A stretch of DNA of 64,000 nt from Chitinophagales bacterium (GCA_020636495.1 JACJXQ010000008.1:744001-808000), one strand, 5' to 3'; shown: positions 16,116 through 27,400, counted from the first letter of the stretch. Notes: a model not told the origin generated them from the sequence alone. Program-made: numbers and translations.

Positions 16116-17597
16116 ATGAAAAGATATATATTGACTTTGTTTGTTTTGTTCACGTGTACCATAGCGGAGGCGAAACAATATCATTATCAATATACCGATG
16201 GTTGTAATAAGGCGTATAATCAATATATGTCACTACATCCCGAAGAGGCAAAAGAACTGCTTAGGGAGGAGCTTATATCAGACCCTTATAACCTGATGGC
16301 AACCTATATTTCCGATTACGACGATTGTCTTTTATTACTTTATAATGGCGATCCGGTAGATTATACCCAGTTAAAACATCATCAGAATGAACGGTTGAGC
16401 CTGATGGAACGGGGAGATGAGCATTCTCCGTGGCATAGGTTATGTAAAGCCGGGATATATATGCACTGGGCTTTCGTTCATTTAAGGTTCAATGAAAAAC
16501 TGAAAGCAGCCAGCAGCTTTCGCAGGTCATACTTATTGTTAAAAGAAAACAGGAAGCTATTCCCAAAATTTGCTTATAACGATATTTTTTCAGGAATTGA
16601 GGAAGCAACTGTTGGTGTTCTTCCTGATAATTTCAAATGGGTAGCTTCTATATTCGGTATGAGGGGAGATGTTAAGTCAGGAGTGAATAAAGTGAAAAGC
16701 TTCCTGGACACTCATGCAGAAACAGATCCATTGTATTCAGAAGCGCTTATCTATTACGCCTATCTCAATTATTATCTTTTGTCTGATAAGGAGGAGGCCT
16801 GGAAGATCGTCTCTGCTGATGTCTTTAATACAACAGATAACCTGATGTATTGCTTTGTTAAGACAAATATTGCCATTAACTACAGGAAAGCGAACGTTGC
16901 AATAAAAATATTACATGAGGCGGAGCAGAGCAGCAACTATAAAAAGTATCCGATTTTCGACTATGAATATGGGTATGCTTTGCTATACAAACAGGATAAA
17001 GATGCTGTAAACAGAATGAATAATTTCCTGAAACACTACAGTGGAGGGATATTTGTTAAAGATGCCTGGCAGAAGATGTGCTATGCGTATCACTTGCAGG
17101 GAAATACACGTATGGCCAACTATTGCAAGAAAATGATACTTACCCAAGGGACAGAAAACACAGATTCGGATAAACAGGCCCAGCGTTTTGCTGAGCATGA
17201 TAAATGGCCAGACAGGCTATTGTTAAAGGCCCAGTTGTTTACTGATGGCGGATATTATCATGAAGCGCTTACAGTTTTGAATTCTGTAAGACCTGAAGAT
17301 ATGTCGGACTTACCATTTGAGCTTGAGTATCGTTTCAGGCTTGCCAGGGTGAATGAAGAGTTGGGACATTCTGCTATTGCAATTGAAAGTTACAATAAAA
17401 CAATAAAATTAGGTAAGGAAAGGCAAGAACAATTTGCTGCAAGGTCGGCTTTACAACTTGGGTTTCTTTATGAAAAGTCAGGGTTAAATGATAAAGCAAT
17501 TGAGATGTTCAGGCTTGCAATATCAATGAAGGACCATGATTTCAAAAATTCTATAGACCAACAAGCTAAGGCAGGCCTCAACAGATTAGACAGATAG
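16116..17597 (+). CDS. Secreted/periplasmic TPR-repeat protein
   Basis: This is a 493-residue protein from the ATG at 16116 (signal peptide MKRYILTLFVLFTCTIAEA). The body is all-helical. The C-terminal third has clear TPR-like pairs (YHEALTVLNSV, LARVNEELGHSAIAIESYNK, LQLGFLYEKSGLNDKAIEMF), and more degenerate repeats fill the rest. TPR proteins of this size act as protein-binding scaffolds. The protein may have a role in envelope assembly, and it lies directly upstream of the giant beta-helix array, but no link is proven. No catalytic motif is present. The upstream TTG-initiated extension (3 codons) is not needed. Confidence 0.65.
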   Translation: MKRYILTLFVLFTCTIAEAKQYHYQYTDGCNKAYNQYMSLHPEEAKELLREELISDPYNLMATYISDYDDCLLLLYNGDPVDYTQLKHHQNERLSLMERGDEHSPWHRLCKAGIYMHWAFVHLRFNEKLKAASSFRRSYLLLKENRKLFPKFAYNDIFSGIEEATVGVLPDNFKWVASIFGMRGDVKSGVNKVKSFLDTHAETDPLYSEALIYYAYLNYYLLSDKEEAWKIVSADVFNTTDNLMYCFVKTNIAINYRKANVAIKILHEAEQSSNYKKYPIFDYEYGYALLYKQDKDAVNRMNNFLKHYSGGIFVKDAWQKMCYAYHLQGNTRMANYCKKMILTQGTENTDSDKQAQRFAEHDKWPDRLLLKAQLFTDGGYYHEALTVLNSVRPEDMSDLPFELEYRFRLARVNEELGHSAIAIESYNKTIKLGKERQEQFAARSALQLGFLYEKSGLNDKAIEMFRLAISMKDHDFKNSIDQQAKAGLNRLDR

Positions 17598-17783
17598 CCA
17601 CTGTTAGGTTAATATCATTTTTACGTACAATTAATATCGTTTAATCTGTATTTAATTCCATTCAATTGCCCTTCTATTGTACCTTACAGCCATGCTGTAC
17701 TTGTGTGATTATACAATGTTAATAATTATTTAATTGTTTGTAATTTATTGATTATTAAATAATTCTGTTGTTCCTGTTGTTCC

Positions 17784-17813
17784 TATTTTAATATTCTCTT
17801 CTATCCATTTTAA
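17784..17813 (+). promoter_or_regulatory. 22-bp-phased direct repeats upstream of gene A
   Basis: TATTTTAA (17784-17791) and CATTTTAA (17806-17813) start exactly 22 bp apart, two helical turns. The same arrangement precedes genes B, C and D. It is a candidate binding site for a dimeric or tandem activator, about 170 bp from the ATG. Confidence 0.5.
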
Positions 17814-17960
17814 TTGGTGTGGTTTCTTGCTACATACGATTATATATAATTTTAGTATCTGCGAGTTGATTGATTTTTGTTATTAAACAATTCCTAGTAC
17901 TGTTTCAAATGATCCCACTTTGTTATCAACAACTCAAGCTTGTGAGCGAAAAAATATTTA

Positions 17961-17972
17961 GGTAAACGTATA
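17961..17972 (+). promoter_or_regulatory. GGTAAACG box of gene A
   Basis: GGTAAACGTATA ends 10 bases before the ATG. It differs at one base from the box in genes B, C and D. It could be a 5'-leader control element or an unusual ribosome-loading site. Confidence 0.5.
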
Positions 17973-17982
17973 AATAGTTATT

Positions 17983-20900
17983 ATGAAAAAAATCAACAAA
18001 TTAAGATTTCTGAGACTCCCGTCACTATCAATTCTGGTAGTGTTATTGTGTGGGTTTGCAGCAAGTGCCCAATTAAATGGTACTTATACCGTTTACGGAA
18101 GCGGTGCCAACTATCCAAACCTGCAAGCAGCGGCAAATGCGCTCAGTGCAGGTGTGTCTGGTCCGGTGGTATTTAAAATAAGACCCGGCACATGGAGTAG
18201 CTCATCTACCTCTGACGCCGTTATCGGCAACATATCCGGTGCCAGTGCGACGAACACGATCACTTTTGAAGCAGAGAATGGAAGTGCTGCGACTACGACG
18301 ATCAGGAACACAAACAGCAGCAGTAGTAGCACGTCTGGTAATTTTATTTTCAGGCTTAATAGTGCAAAATATGTACGCGTAAGAAACCTGACCCTGGACA
18401 AAACCCACTCTTCTTATGGTAGGGTGTTTTACTTCCAGGGTTCTGCGCAATATAATATTATTGAGAACTGTGTGCTTAAAGGAAGTACTTCGAGTAGTAC
18501 AAGTGATTATAAAGCCCGTGTATATGCGAGTTCTATGTCAAGCGGACACCACAACATTATACGGAACAATACGATAGACAGAGGCTCTTATGGTATTTAT
18601 TGGAGGGGTAGTTATAGCTCGTCTTCTGGCTTATCTGCCGACAATGAGTTTACAGGTAATACACTGAATAATCCAAGGTATGCAGGTATATATGCATACT
18701 ATACTAAAAATCAAAAGATCAATAACAACACGATCAACACTACATTGAGCAGTTATTTTTATGGTGCTGTTTATTGTCATTATGGTGATGGTGCTTTGGA
18801 GATAAAAAATAACAAGGGTAACATTACGGGTAAAACATCTACAACATATAGTTTGTATATCCGTTATTGCGATGGTAATTCCGGTACACACGGTGTTATT
18901 TCAGGTAATGATTTTACACTTCAATCCAGTAGTAGTATGTACCCGGTTTATAACTATGGCTGTACATACCTTACTTACGAGAATAATAAAATAACATCAA
19001 CCTGTACTGGTACCAGTTACAACTATCTGTACCTTTCTTACAGCGGTTCTCACAACCTTATTAAGAATAATACAATATCCGCACAGAACAGACGAACCTT
19101 TTATTTCTACGGCGCATACAGCAGTAATTATTCTGTAGTGGAGGGTAATGATATTAAAATTAAGAGTACTGATAATTCCAGTTACTACGGCTATACTTAT
19201 GCATTAGCATATAGTAACTATGCAAAACTTAAGAATAACACCCTTGACCTGACGTATTCGGGTACTTATTATTGGTATAATCGCTGGACATATTATGCTG
19301 ATAATTGTGAAATTATTGGTAATGACATAACCGAGACGAAACAAAATAACAGCGGTTATTACATGTACAACTATTTCTCTTACTACTCTGATAACTTACA
19401 ATTCAAAAACAACAAATTCACCGCATCGGGCGGACCTAACTATTATTGGTATACATATTTCAACTACTATGGCTATGATATGACCATGGAGGGCAATGAT
19501 ATTGATATCAAGCACACCCGCTCAGGTTCGAGTATTCGAAGTGTATACAACTATTTTTATGGTTACGGTACCTCAACCGTAAAAGGGAATAAGATTCGTT
19601 CTACGGCACAGAGCGGTTATGCGTATGGTATTTACATCAATTTCCTCAGCGGAGGTGGTGGTGATGTTGAGGATAATGAGATCATTGCAACGTCTTCATA
19701 TGGTGTATATGGTCTGTATGTTTATTATCCATCAGGCTCAATCAAGAACAATGCTGTATATACAAAAGCGGGTAACTATAACTACACGTTCAGATGTTAT
19801 TATCCTACCAATGCCAAGATATATAACAATACATTCCATAGCGGCGCTACGTCAAGTACTAACTATCTGACTTATTTCTATATGTATGGGTCTCAGTACA
19901 GTGTGGATTTTTATAACAATTCTGTAAGTAAGAGCAGTGGTAATGGTTATGCTATGTATGTATATTGCACAACACCTGCAAACTTCCACAGTGATTACAA
20001 TAATATTTACTCACCAAGCGGTAGCCTTTTCTACAACCCATATGTAGGGGGCAACTATTCGAGCATTCAGGCGTTGCGTAACGGCACGGGTGATAACATG
20101 AACTCGCTGTCATATATGCCGGGCTTTATGAATGTAAATAACGGGGACCTTCGTCCTGATCCAGCTAACCCTAATAGCTGGGCCTTGAATGGCCGCGGTG
20201 TTCAGATGACCGGTAATGATAAAGATATTAATGGTAATAACCGTGCTTTGACAACTATCGCAGGTGTGCCTGACCTTGGCGCTTATGAGTTCACGCCGAC
20301 AGCTACACCGCCTAACTGTACCATGTCGCCGGCTACACCAACAGCAAACGGTACGCAGGTAGTTACCTTCGGCCAGGATACGGTAGCCGTGTTGAACTGG
20401 GGTAATGTGGTACCAACCGGTTTTGCAGTAAGGCAGTACACAGGAACCAACCCTCCGGGTATCCTTTCTATCAACCCTACGCAGATGTTCTATTATGCAG
20501 ACTTTGTGGGCACAGGTACTAACCTGGACTACGAACAGGACCTGTATTTTAAAGACCCCTGGTTAGGCACGATCGCATCAAAAAGTGCGCTGCGCCTTGC
20601 TGAGAAGGTAGGTAGCAGCAGTTGGACGGGTTACTCGCCAAGTGTGAGCGGATCTAACGTGGTACGTAACTTTATCCATACGCCGAGCGTGCAGGATGTA
20701 GGTGCTTTGTTCACGGGTATTGACGTGAGCGATAATGCGAGTGCAGATGCGATCATCGAGCCTGTACCACCGTTCTGCCCGGGCACCTATACGGTACGCC
20801 TGCGTATCAAGAACAATGGTAATAACAAGATCAATGGACTGAAGATAGACTGGCAGAAAGATGGCGGTACCATCACGACGATCAACTATACGACGCCGAT

Positions 20901-23900
20901 CGATATCAACGGCAGCAGCGCCGGTAATGAGGCAACCATCTCACTGGGTTCAGTGACCTTTGGTAAGGCGGGCGTCAATATCAAAGCCTGGACCTACCTG
21001 CCTAACGGTAAACAAGATCCTATACCGGGAGATGACACGCTGGACCAGGATTATTTTGCTGCACTGAGCGGTACCTATACTGTCGGTGGTACCACACCGG
21101 ATTTCCCGACTGTTGTGGACGCAGTAGATGCCTTGAACCAATACGGTACCTGCGGTGATGTGGTATTTGACGTGCGCCCGGGTGTATACACCGGCCAGGT
21201 GGTATTGAAGAATGCGGTATCGGCATCGAATACAACAGACCATGTTACCTTCCAGTCCGTGAACGGAGATCCGTCCACTACGCAGGTAAGTTATTCAGCT
21301 TCGGGAAGCGGTGATCTTCCTACCGTGACCATGGACGGGGCCTCTAATTTCACGTTCCGTAATATGGGTATCGTAGCAGCGAACAGCAATTACGGCACCG
21401 GTGTTGAGTTCCTGAATAAAGCGTCGAATGACAGCTTTGTGGGTTGTCGCATCATCGTAGGTACAGCCACGAGCAGCTACCTGCGTTGCGTATGGAATAG
21501 CGGCCAGGCAGAGTGTAACTACAATACTTTTAAAGATTGTAGTATGGAAGGTGGTTATTATAGTGTTTACTGGTACACCACCAGTTCGCCATATAGTAAA
21601 GGCCTGACATTGGATAATTGTACGCTTAATCCTTACTACTACGGCTTGTATGCATACTATAGTAATGAAATGACTTTGAGAGATAATACGGTGACAGCCC
21701 GCCAGCCGGGCACCTCATATTATGGTTTGTTAGGTTATATGTATAATCCATACAACAATAATAAGACCTCGGAGATATCTGGTAATAAGGTAGTAGGATT
21801 CAGGGGATACAGCATGTACCTGTATTATGTAAACGGTACAACCAGCAAGCGCAGTAAGGTGATGAATAACTCAGTGATCACGGCCAGTAACACGACCTGT
21901 TACTATCCTATGTTGCTGTACTATCCGTCCAACTGTGATGTGTTGAATAACACACTTGTGAACAACGGGTCTAATTCATCATCATATTATGGAGCCTATT
22001 TGTATTTGAGTAGTTACCCGAACAATAAAGTGTTCAATAATGTATTTGCGAACCTGGCAGGCGGTTATGCGGCGAACATTAGTTATAGCTCCGGTTATGG
22101 TACAGAGGTTGACTATAATAACCTGTATACAACCAGCAAGAGCCAGTTTATGAGGGGTAACAGTACATCAGGTAGCTTAAAAGCATGGCGTTCAGCTACC
22201 GGCAATGACAAACATTCAGTAACATATGATCCTTCTATCACGAGCAATACAAACCCTGCCCCTTTAACCACTAACCCCGGAGTATGGGCACTGAACGGCC
22301 ATGGTGTACACATCACCGGTAACACGAAGGACATAAATGGTAACACGCGTATTGATAAGCTGGCAGATGGCGTACCTGACATAGGAGCTTATGAGATACT
22401 TCCTGAAGTAGCACCACCTGCCGCCACCGCGAACCCTGCAACGGCAGATCCGGGCGATACACAGGTATTTACCTTTGCGGGCAATGAAGTGGGCCGCATC
22501 ACCTGGGGGCTTACCGCGCCTACGACTCCTGTAATAGTACAGCAGTACAGCGGTGAGAAAGGTAACGGTATTGCTGCTGCGGCGAGCCCTATGGGCAGTA
22601 TGTACTTCCATACGGATGTAGCTCCTGTGGGCAACGGAACAACCTTTGATTTTGATTTCAACCTGGATTATATGGATATCTGGTTAGGTGACATAGCCGC
22701 AGAGCAGAACCTTCGCCTTGCGCACCGCGTAAACGGTTATCCATGGATGGTGTACAGTGGCTCACTGAGTACAGTTGATACCACTACCGATAATATAGAC
22801 GCATCCAAACTGAACCGTTTCGGATCATACACCGCTCTTGAGAACGGCAGTATCGCTTCGGCCTTTGTACGTGCACAGGGCAGTGTAGTTATCTGTATCG
22901 GCAACAGCGTACTGCTGAACGCCGAACCACAGGATGGTGACAACTACAAATGGTACCGTAACAAAACAGCGATCCCCGGTGCCGATGGTCCTAACGCGAA
23001 GAGCTACCTGGCCACGCAGCCCGGTGACTACAGCGTAGTGATCACCTTCAGCGGCAAGAGCGTAGAGTCAGTACCTGTAACAGTAACGACGATCGCACCA
23101 CCGAATGCGCTGATCAACGCGAACGGTCCTCTGACCTATTGTACGGGTAACGGCCTGACGCTGAATGCGGGTAACACTACAGGCGTGACCTACCAGTGGC
23201 AGCTGAACGGTAATGACATCCCGGGCGCAACGAACAATACCTACCCTGTAAGCCAGGCTGGTAACTATACAGTAGTGGTAACGAACATCGGTTGTTCAAG
23301 TACCTCGACGCAGACCGCAGTAAGTTCCGGTCCACTGACTGTAGACCTGGGTAATGACACGAGCTACTGCGAGGTTAAGAACGTATGGATGAAGCTGGAT
23401 GCGGGTTATCCGGGTGCCAAATACCTTTGGAACACCGGTGATACGACCCGTACGATAGAAGTTAAGCAAGGCGGAAAGTATACAGTACAGGTAGATGGCG
23501 GTCCTAACTGCGTAGGTCAGGATGACATCCAGGTAACGATCGATCCTTTACCTAAAGCGAATGGTATCTCCTTTGTACAGAACGGCAATACGTACCAGTT
23601 CTTCCCGAGTGGTCCTGTAGGTGCGGTAGGGTTCCTGTGGTTGTTCAGCGATGGCTCGAGCAGTACCCAGAACAACCCGACCAAGACGATCGACGGAGAT
23701 CTGTATGTAAGGTTAGTGATGTTCAATGCCTGCGGCAGTGACACGGTACAGTTAGGCTGGCCTCTGAGCGTACAGAACGTAGCGGGAGAAGACCAGCTGA
23801 GTATCTATCCTAATCCTGCAAAAGATCAAATTACGGTTAGGTTGCATCAGACAGCGATAGAGACCGTAGAAGTAGTGAACAGTGTAGGAAGTGTTGTATA

Positions 23901-24024
23901 CAGGACATCAGTTAACAGTAACGAGCACCGCATAGACATCAGCGGACTGGCCAATGGTCACTACATGCTGCGTGCAATAACTGCGGATGGTATGATCACT
24001 AAACAGTTCGATATACTGAAATAA
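17983..24024 (+). CDS. Giant secreted beta-helix protein A with T9SS sorting domain
   Basis: 2013 residues. Approximate order: signal peptide to ASA/Q30; beta-helix I, residues 31-765, with recurrent xNNTI and Tyr/Ser/Asn-rich coils closing in PDLGAYEF; beta-sandwich 770-925; CARDB-like domain 925-1025 (YTVRLRIKNNGNNKI); beta-helix II 1028-1470, opening LSGTYTVGGTTPDFP and closing PDIGAYE; a second beta-sandwich to 1625; two Ig-like domains 1626-1785 (YKWYRNKTAIPGA, YQWQLNGNDIPGA); a gliding-motility-type repeat 1787-1855 (LGNDTSYC, YLWNTGDTTRTI); PKD-like 1856-1930; T9SS type A domain from 1935 (LSIYPNPA to the Lys terminus). It should be a cell-surface or released filament-like protein. Polysaccharide lyase catalytic residues are not evident, so adhesion or a matrix role is more likely. 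Long stretches are nearly identical to genes B and C. Confidence 0.85.
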   Translation: MKKINKLRFLRLPSLSILVVLLCGFAASAQLNGTYTVYGSGANYPNLQAAANALSAGVSGPVVFKIRPGTWSSSSTSDAVIGNISGASATNTITFEAENGSAATTTIRNTNSSSSSTSGNFIFRLNSAKYVRVRNLTLDKTHSSYGRVFYFQGSAQYNIIENCVLKGSTSSSTSDYKARVYASSMSSGHHNIIRNNTIDRGSYGIYWRGSYSSSSGLSADNEFTGNTLNNPRYAGIYAYYTKNQKINNNTINTTLSSYFYGAVYCHYGDGALEIKNNKGNITGKTSTTYSLYIRYCDGNSGTHGVISGNDFTLQSSSSMYPVYNYGCTYLTYENNKITSTCTGTSYNYLYLSYSGSHNLIKNNTISAQNRRTFYFYGAYSSNYSVVEGNDIKIKSTDNSSYYGYTYALAYSNYAKLKNNTLDLTYSGTYYWYNRWTYYADNCEIIGNDITETKQNNSGYYMYNYFSYYSDNLQFKNNKFTASGGPNYYWYTYFNYYGYDMTMEGNDIDIKHTRSGSSIRSVYNYFYGYGTSTVKGNKIRSTAQSGYAYGIYINFLSGGGGDVEDNEIIATSSYGVYGLYVYYPSGSIKNNAVYTKAGNYNYTFRCYYPTNAKIYNNTFHSGATSSTNYLTYFYMYGSQYSVDFYNNSVSKSSGNGYAMYVYCTTPANFHSDYNNIYSPSGSLFYNPYVGGNYSSIQALRNGTGDNMNSLSYMPGFMNVNNGDLRPDPANPNSWALNGRGVQMTGNDKDINGNNRALTTIAGVPDLGAYEFTPTATPPNCTMSPATPTANGTQVVTFGQDTVAVLNWGNVVPTGFAVRQYTGTNPPGILSINPTQMFYYADFVGTGTNLDYEQDLYFKDPWLGTIASKSALRLAEKVGSSSWTGYSPSVSGSNVVRNFIHTPSVQDVGALFTGIDVSDNASADAIIEPVPPFCPGTYTVRLRIKNNGNNKINGLKIDWQKDGGTITTINYTTPIDINGSSAGNEATISLGSVTFGKAGVNIKAWTYLPNGKQDPIPGDDTLDQDYFAALSGTYTVGGTTPDFPTVVDAVDALNQYGTCGDVVFDVRPGVYTGQVVLKNAVSASNTTDHVTFQSVNGDPSTTQVSYSASGSGDLPTVTMDGASNFTFRNMGIVAANSNYGTGVEFLNKASNDSFVGCRIIVGTATSSYLRCVWNSGQAECNYNTFKDCSMEGGYYSVYWYTTSSPYSKGLTLDNCTLNPYYYGLYAYYSNEMTLRDNTVTARQPGTSYYGLLGYMYNPYNNNKTSEISGNKVVGFRGYSMYLYYVNGTTSKRSKVMNNSVITASNTTCYYPMLLYYPSNCDVLNNTLVNNGSNSSSYYGAYLYLSSYPNNKVFNNVFANLAGGYAANISYSSGYGTEVDYNNLYTTSKSQFMRGNSTSGSLKAWRSATGNDKHSVTYDPSITSNTNPAPLTTNPGVWALNGHGVHITGNTKDINGNTRIDKLADGVPDIGAYEILPEVAPPAATANPATADPGDTQVFTFAGNEVGRITWGLTAPTTPVIVQQYSGEKGNGIAAAASPMGSMYFHTDVAPVGNGTTFDFDFNLDYMDIWLGDIAAEQNLRLAHRVNGYPWMVYSGSLSTVDTTTDNIDASKLNRFGSYTALENGSIASAFVRAQGSVVICIGNSVLLNAEPQDGDNYKWYRNKTAIPGADGPNAKSYLATQPGDYSVVITFSGKSVESVPVTVTTIAPPNALINANGPLTYCTGNGLTLNAGNTTGVTYQWQLNGNDIPGATNNTYPVSQAGNYTVVVTNIGCSSTSTQTAVSSGPLTVDLGNDTSYCEVKNVWMKLDAGYPGAKYLWNTGDTTRTIEVKQGGKYTVQVDGGPNCVGQDDIQVTIDPLPKANGISFVQNGNTYQFFPSGPVGAVGFLWLFSDGSSSTQNNPTKTIDGDLYVRLVMFNACGSDTVQLGWPLSVQNVAGEDQLSIYPNPAKDQITVRLHQTAIETVEVVNSVGSVVYRTSVNSNEHRIDISGLANGHYMLRAITADGMITKQFDILK

Positions 24025-24025
24025 G

Positions 24026-24047
24026 TATCCTGTAACAAAACAGGATA
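24026..24047 (+). repeat. Post-stop stem-loop of gene A
   Basis: TATCCTGT and ACAGGATA form an 8-bp stem one base after the stop codon, without a T-run. The same structure follows gene B. It may protect the 3' end of the message. Confidence 0.6.
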
Positions 24048-24060
24048 TCACATCAATACA

Positions 24061-24097
24061 AAAAGCGCATGCTGAATCTATTTCAGCATGCGCTTTT
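24061..24097 (+). terminator. Terminator of gene A
   Basis: AAAAGCGCATGCTGAA pairs with TTCAGCATGCGCTTTT around a short loop and is followed by AT-rich sequence ending in Ts. Confidence 0.9.
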
Positions 24098-24263
24098 ATT
24101 TTTAAAATACATTTTTTGTATATTTTATTTACATAGATATAATCGGCTTTTAATATTGTTTTAAGTTGATTGTGTGTAAGATGGTACCATTGACAAGGGA
24201 TAATGAGCGAAAATAATATAACTAATTAGTTACCAATTAGTTTATACAATCGATAATTACAAC

Positions 24264-24289
24264 ATAAACTATATTATATTATAGTTTAT
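24264..24289. repeat. AT-rich inverted repeat upstream of gene B
   Basis: ATAAACTATA and TATAGTTTAT are perfect 10-bp arms around TTATAT. It could be an operator or a cruciform-forming site. Confidence 0.5.
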
Positions 24290-24306
24290 TGTCACCATGT
24301 TAATTT

Positions 24307-24358
24307 TATTTTAATCTTATTATTAGTCTATTTTACTTTTATGTTCATTCTATTTTAA
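24307..24358 (+). promoter_or_regulatory. 22-bp-phased direct repeats upstream of gene B
   Basis: TATTTTAA (24307), TATTTTAC (24329) and TATTTTAA (24351) start 22 bp apart, 134-185 bp before the ATG. Confidence 0.6.
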
Positions 24359-24468
24359 CTGCTTGCTCATACAATCTTAAGTAGTCAGATTTATCTTTAA
24401 AACAATATCGAAATAAATAATATAAAATTTTGCGCTATTAGTGTAAAGTTGCTATTGTTAATTTTTAA

Positions 24469-24480
24469 GGTAAACGTCTA
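24469..24480 (+). promoter_or_regulatory. GGTAAACG box of gene B
   Basis: GGTAAACGTCTA ends 11 bases before the ATG, the same spacing as in gene C. Confidence 0.55.
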
Positions 24481-24491
24481 AAAATTATTTT

Positions 24492-27400
24492 ATGAAGCAA
24501 ATCAACAAAATGAAGCTATCGGTGCTATCAGTAATAATACTGCTGTTGGCTACGATATCTGTACAGGCTCAGTTGAACGGTACTTATACCGTTTACGGAA
24601 GCGGTGCCAACTATCCAAACCTGCAGGCAGCGGCCAGTGCATTGAGTGCAGGTGTGTCAGGACCGGTGGTGTTTAAGATACGTCCGGGAAACTGGAGTAG
24701 TTCCAGTACGTCCAGTGCGATTATCGGTAATATTTCCGGTGCCAGTGCGACGAACACGATCACGTTTGAAGCTGAGAATGGCAGCGCTGCTACAACTACG
24801 ATAACAAATAGTAATAGTAGCAGCAGTACTTCTTCCAACCACATCTTTTACTTTAACGGTGCAAAATACGTTACAGTACGCAACCTCACATTAACAAGGA
24901 CACATTCAACATATGCATGTGCCTTACGATATGCCGGAGCGGCTCAATACAATATTGTTGAAAATTGCGTGATGAACGGCGGAGGAACAAGTTCCTCAAG
25001 CAGTTGTTATCGTGTTTACGCTACATCAATGTCAAGCGGCCATCATAATATTATAAGGAATAACACCATTGATCGCGGTTACTATGGCATATACTGGCGT
25101 GGTAGCTCAAGTTCATCGTCAAGCCTTTCAGCGGATAATGAATTTACAGGCAATACACTGACGAATCAGTATAACTACGGTATCTATACCTACTATACGA
25201 AGAATCAAAAGATCAATAATAACACTATCAACTCAACGTTGAGTGGTTCTATCTACGCAATTTATTGTTCTTATGGCGACGAAAATCTGCAGATAAAAAA
25301 TAATACAGGTAGTCTGACAGGTAACACGTCTACCACAATGCCCATTTATGTTTATTATTGTGACGGGAACTCCTCAACACATGCAGAAGTTTCAGGAAAC
25401 ACATTTACATTAGCTTCCAGCAGTACTATATATCCAGTATATAATTATGGTTGTACATGGCTAACATATGAAAATAACAATATAACGTCAAATTGCACAG
25501 GAACGAGTACTAATTACCTGTACCTGTCATATAGCGGCTCGTACAACACTATTAAGAACAATACGATTTCTGCAACTAACCGACGCAGTTTCTATTTCTA
25601 CGGAGCTTATAGCAGTAACTATTCTGAGGTAACAGGCAATACGATAACTGTTAAAAGTTCTGATAATGCCAGCTATTATGGATACACATATGCACTTGGT
25701 TATAGTAATTATGCCAAGTTCAAAAATAACACCTTACATATGACTTATTCAGGTTCGTCATATTGGTATAATCGTTGGGCTTATTATGCTGATAATTGTG
25801 AAATGTCCGGTAATGACATAACTGAGGTTAAGCAGAACAACAGCGGTTATTACATGTACAATTACATATCATATTATTCAGATGATCTGTTGTTCAAGAA
25901 TAATAAATTAACTGCATCGGGCGGACCTAACTATTATTGGTATACCTATTTTAACTACTATGGTTATGATATGACCATGGAGGGCAATGATATAGATATC
26001 AAACACACACGTTCCGGTTCTACTATCTATAGTGTTTATAACTACTTCTATGGTTACGGTACCTCAACCGTAAAAGGGAATAAGATACGTTCAACAGCAC
26101 AGAGCGGGTATGCATACGGTTTATATATCAACTTCTTGAGTGGTGGAAACGGAGATATTGAGAATAACGAGATCGTAGCAACAACCTCATATTATGCCTA
26201 TGGCCTTTATGCATACTACCCTGTAGGCTCCATCAAAAATAATGCTATATATACAAAAGCCAGTAGCTACAACTACACTTTCATGTGTTATTACCCTACC
26301 AATGCCAAAATATACAATAATACATTCCACAGTGGCGCTACATCAAGTACTAACTATGGCGTGTATTGTTATATGTATGGTACCCAGTACAGTGTAGATT
26401 TTTACAATAACTCTGTGAGTAAGAGCAGTGGTAATGGTTATGCTATGTACATCTATGCAACCAATCCTGGTAACTTCCACAGTGATTATAATAATATATA
26501 TCAACCAAGCGGTAGCCTTTTCTACAATCCATATGTAGGCGCTAATTACTCAAGCATACAGGCATTGCGTAACGGCACAGGCGATAACATGAATTCGCTG
26601 TCATATATGCCGGGCTTTATGAATGTAAATAACGGTGACCTTCGTCCCGATCCTGCTAATCCTAATTCCTGGGCCTTGAATGGCCGCGGTGTGCAGATGA
26701 CCGGTAATGATAAAGATATTAATGGTAATAACCGTGCATTGACAACTATCGCAGGTGTGCCTGACTTGGGCGCTTATGAGTTCACGCCAACAGCTACGCC
26801 ACCTAACTGTACCATGTCGCCGGCTACACCAACAGCAAACGGTACGCAGGTAGTTACCTTCGGCCAGGATACGGTAGCCGTGTTGAACTGGGGTAATGTG
26901 GTACCAACCGGTTTTGCAGTAAGGCAGTACACAGGAACCAACCCTCCGGGTATCCTTTCTATCAACCCTACGCAGATGTTCTATTATGCAGACTTTGTGG
27001 GCACAGGTACTAACCTGGACTACGAACAGGACCTGTATTTTAAAGACCCCTGGTTAGGCACGATCGCATCAAAAAGTGCGCTGCGCCTTGCTGAGAAGGT
27101 AGGTAGCAGCAGTTGGACGGGTTACTCGCCAAGTGTGAGCGGATCTAACGTGGTACGTAACTTTATCCATACGCCGAGCGTGCAGGATGTAGGTGCTTTG
27201 TTCACGGGTATTGACGTGAGCGATAATGCGAGTGCAGATGCGATCATCGAGCCTGTACCACCGTTCTGCCCGGGCACCTATACGGTACGCCTGCGTATCA
27301 AGAACAATGGTAATAACAAGATCAATAATGTAAAGATAGACTGGCAGAAAGATGGCGGTGCTATCTCTACGATCAACTATACGACGCCGATCGATATCAA

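Larger units (their letters stand above)
17598..17982 (+). promoter_or_regulatory. Gene-free upstream region of giant gene A
   Basis: This is 385 bp of AT-rich sequence without a convincing reading frame. It holds a pair of 22-bp-spaced TATTTTAA-like boxes (17784-17813) and the GGTAAACGTATA box (17961-17972). No strong terminator for the TPR gene is visible. Confidence 0.6.
24098..24491 (+). promoter_or_regulatory. Gene-free upstream region of giant gene B
   Basis: This AT-rich stretch holds a 10-bp inverted repeat (24264-24289), three 22-bp-phased boxes (24307-24358) and a leader (24389 to the ATG) that is almost the same as that of gene C (four differences in about 125 bp). A weak -7-like AAATTTTG lies at 24425-24432. 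No gene is seen. Confidence 0.6.

Noticed and set aside
18050..20290. Pectate lyase or other polysaccharide lyase activity for beta-helix I
   Set aside because: The fold is compatible, but no conserved Asp/Lys/Arg catalytic cluster is recognised; the helix is dominated by Asn, Ser, Tyr and Thr.
22389..22661. Minus-strand 90-residue frame that recurs at 28880, 35567 and 42025 inside genes A-D
   Set aside because: It is conserved only because the sense strand is; it has no start context or promoter and overlaps a well-supported coding frame.
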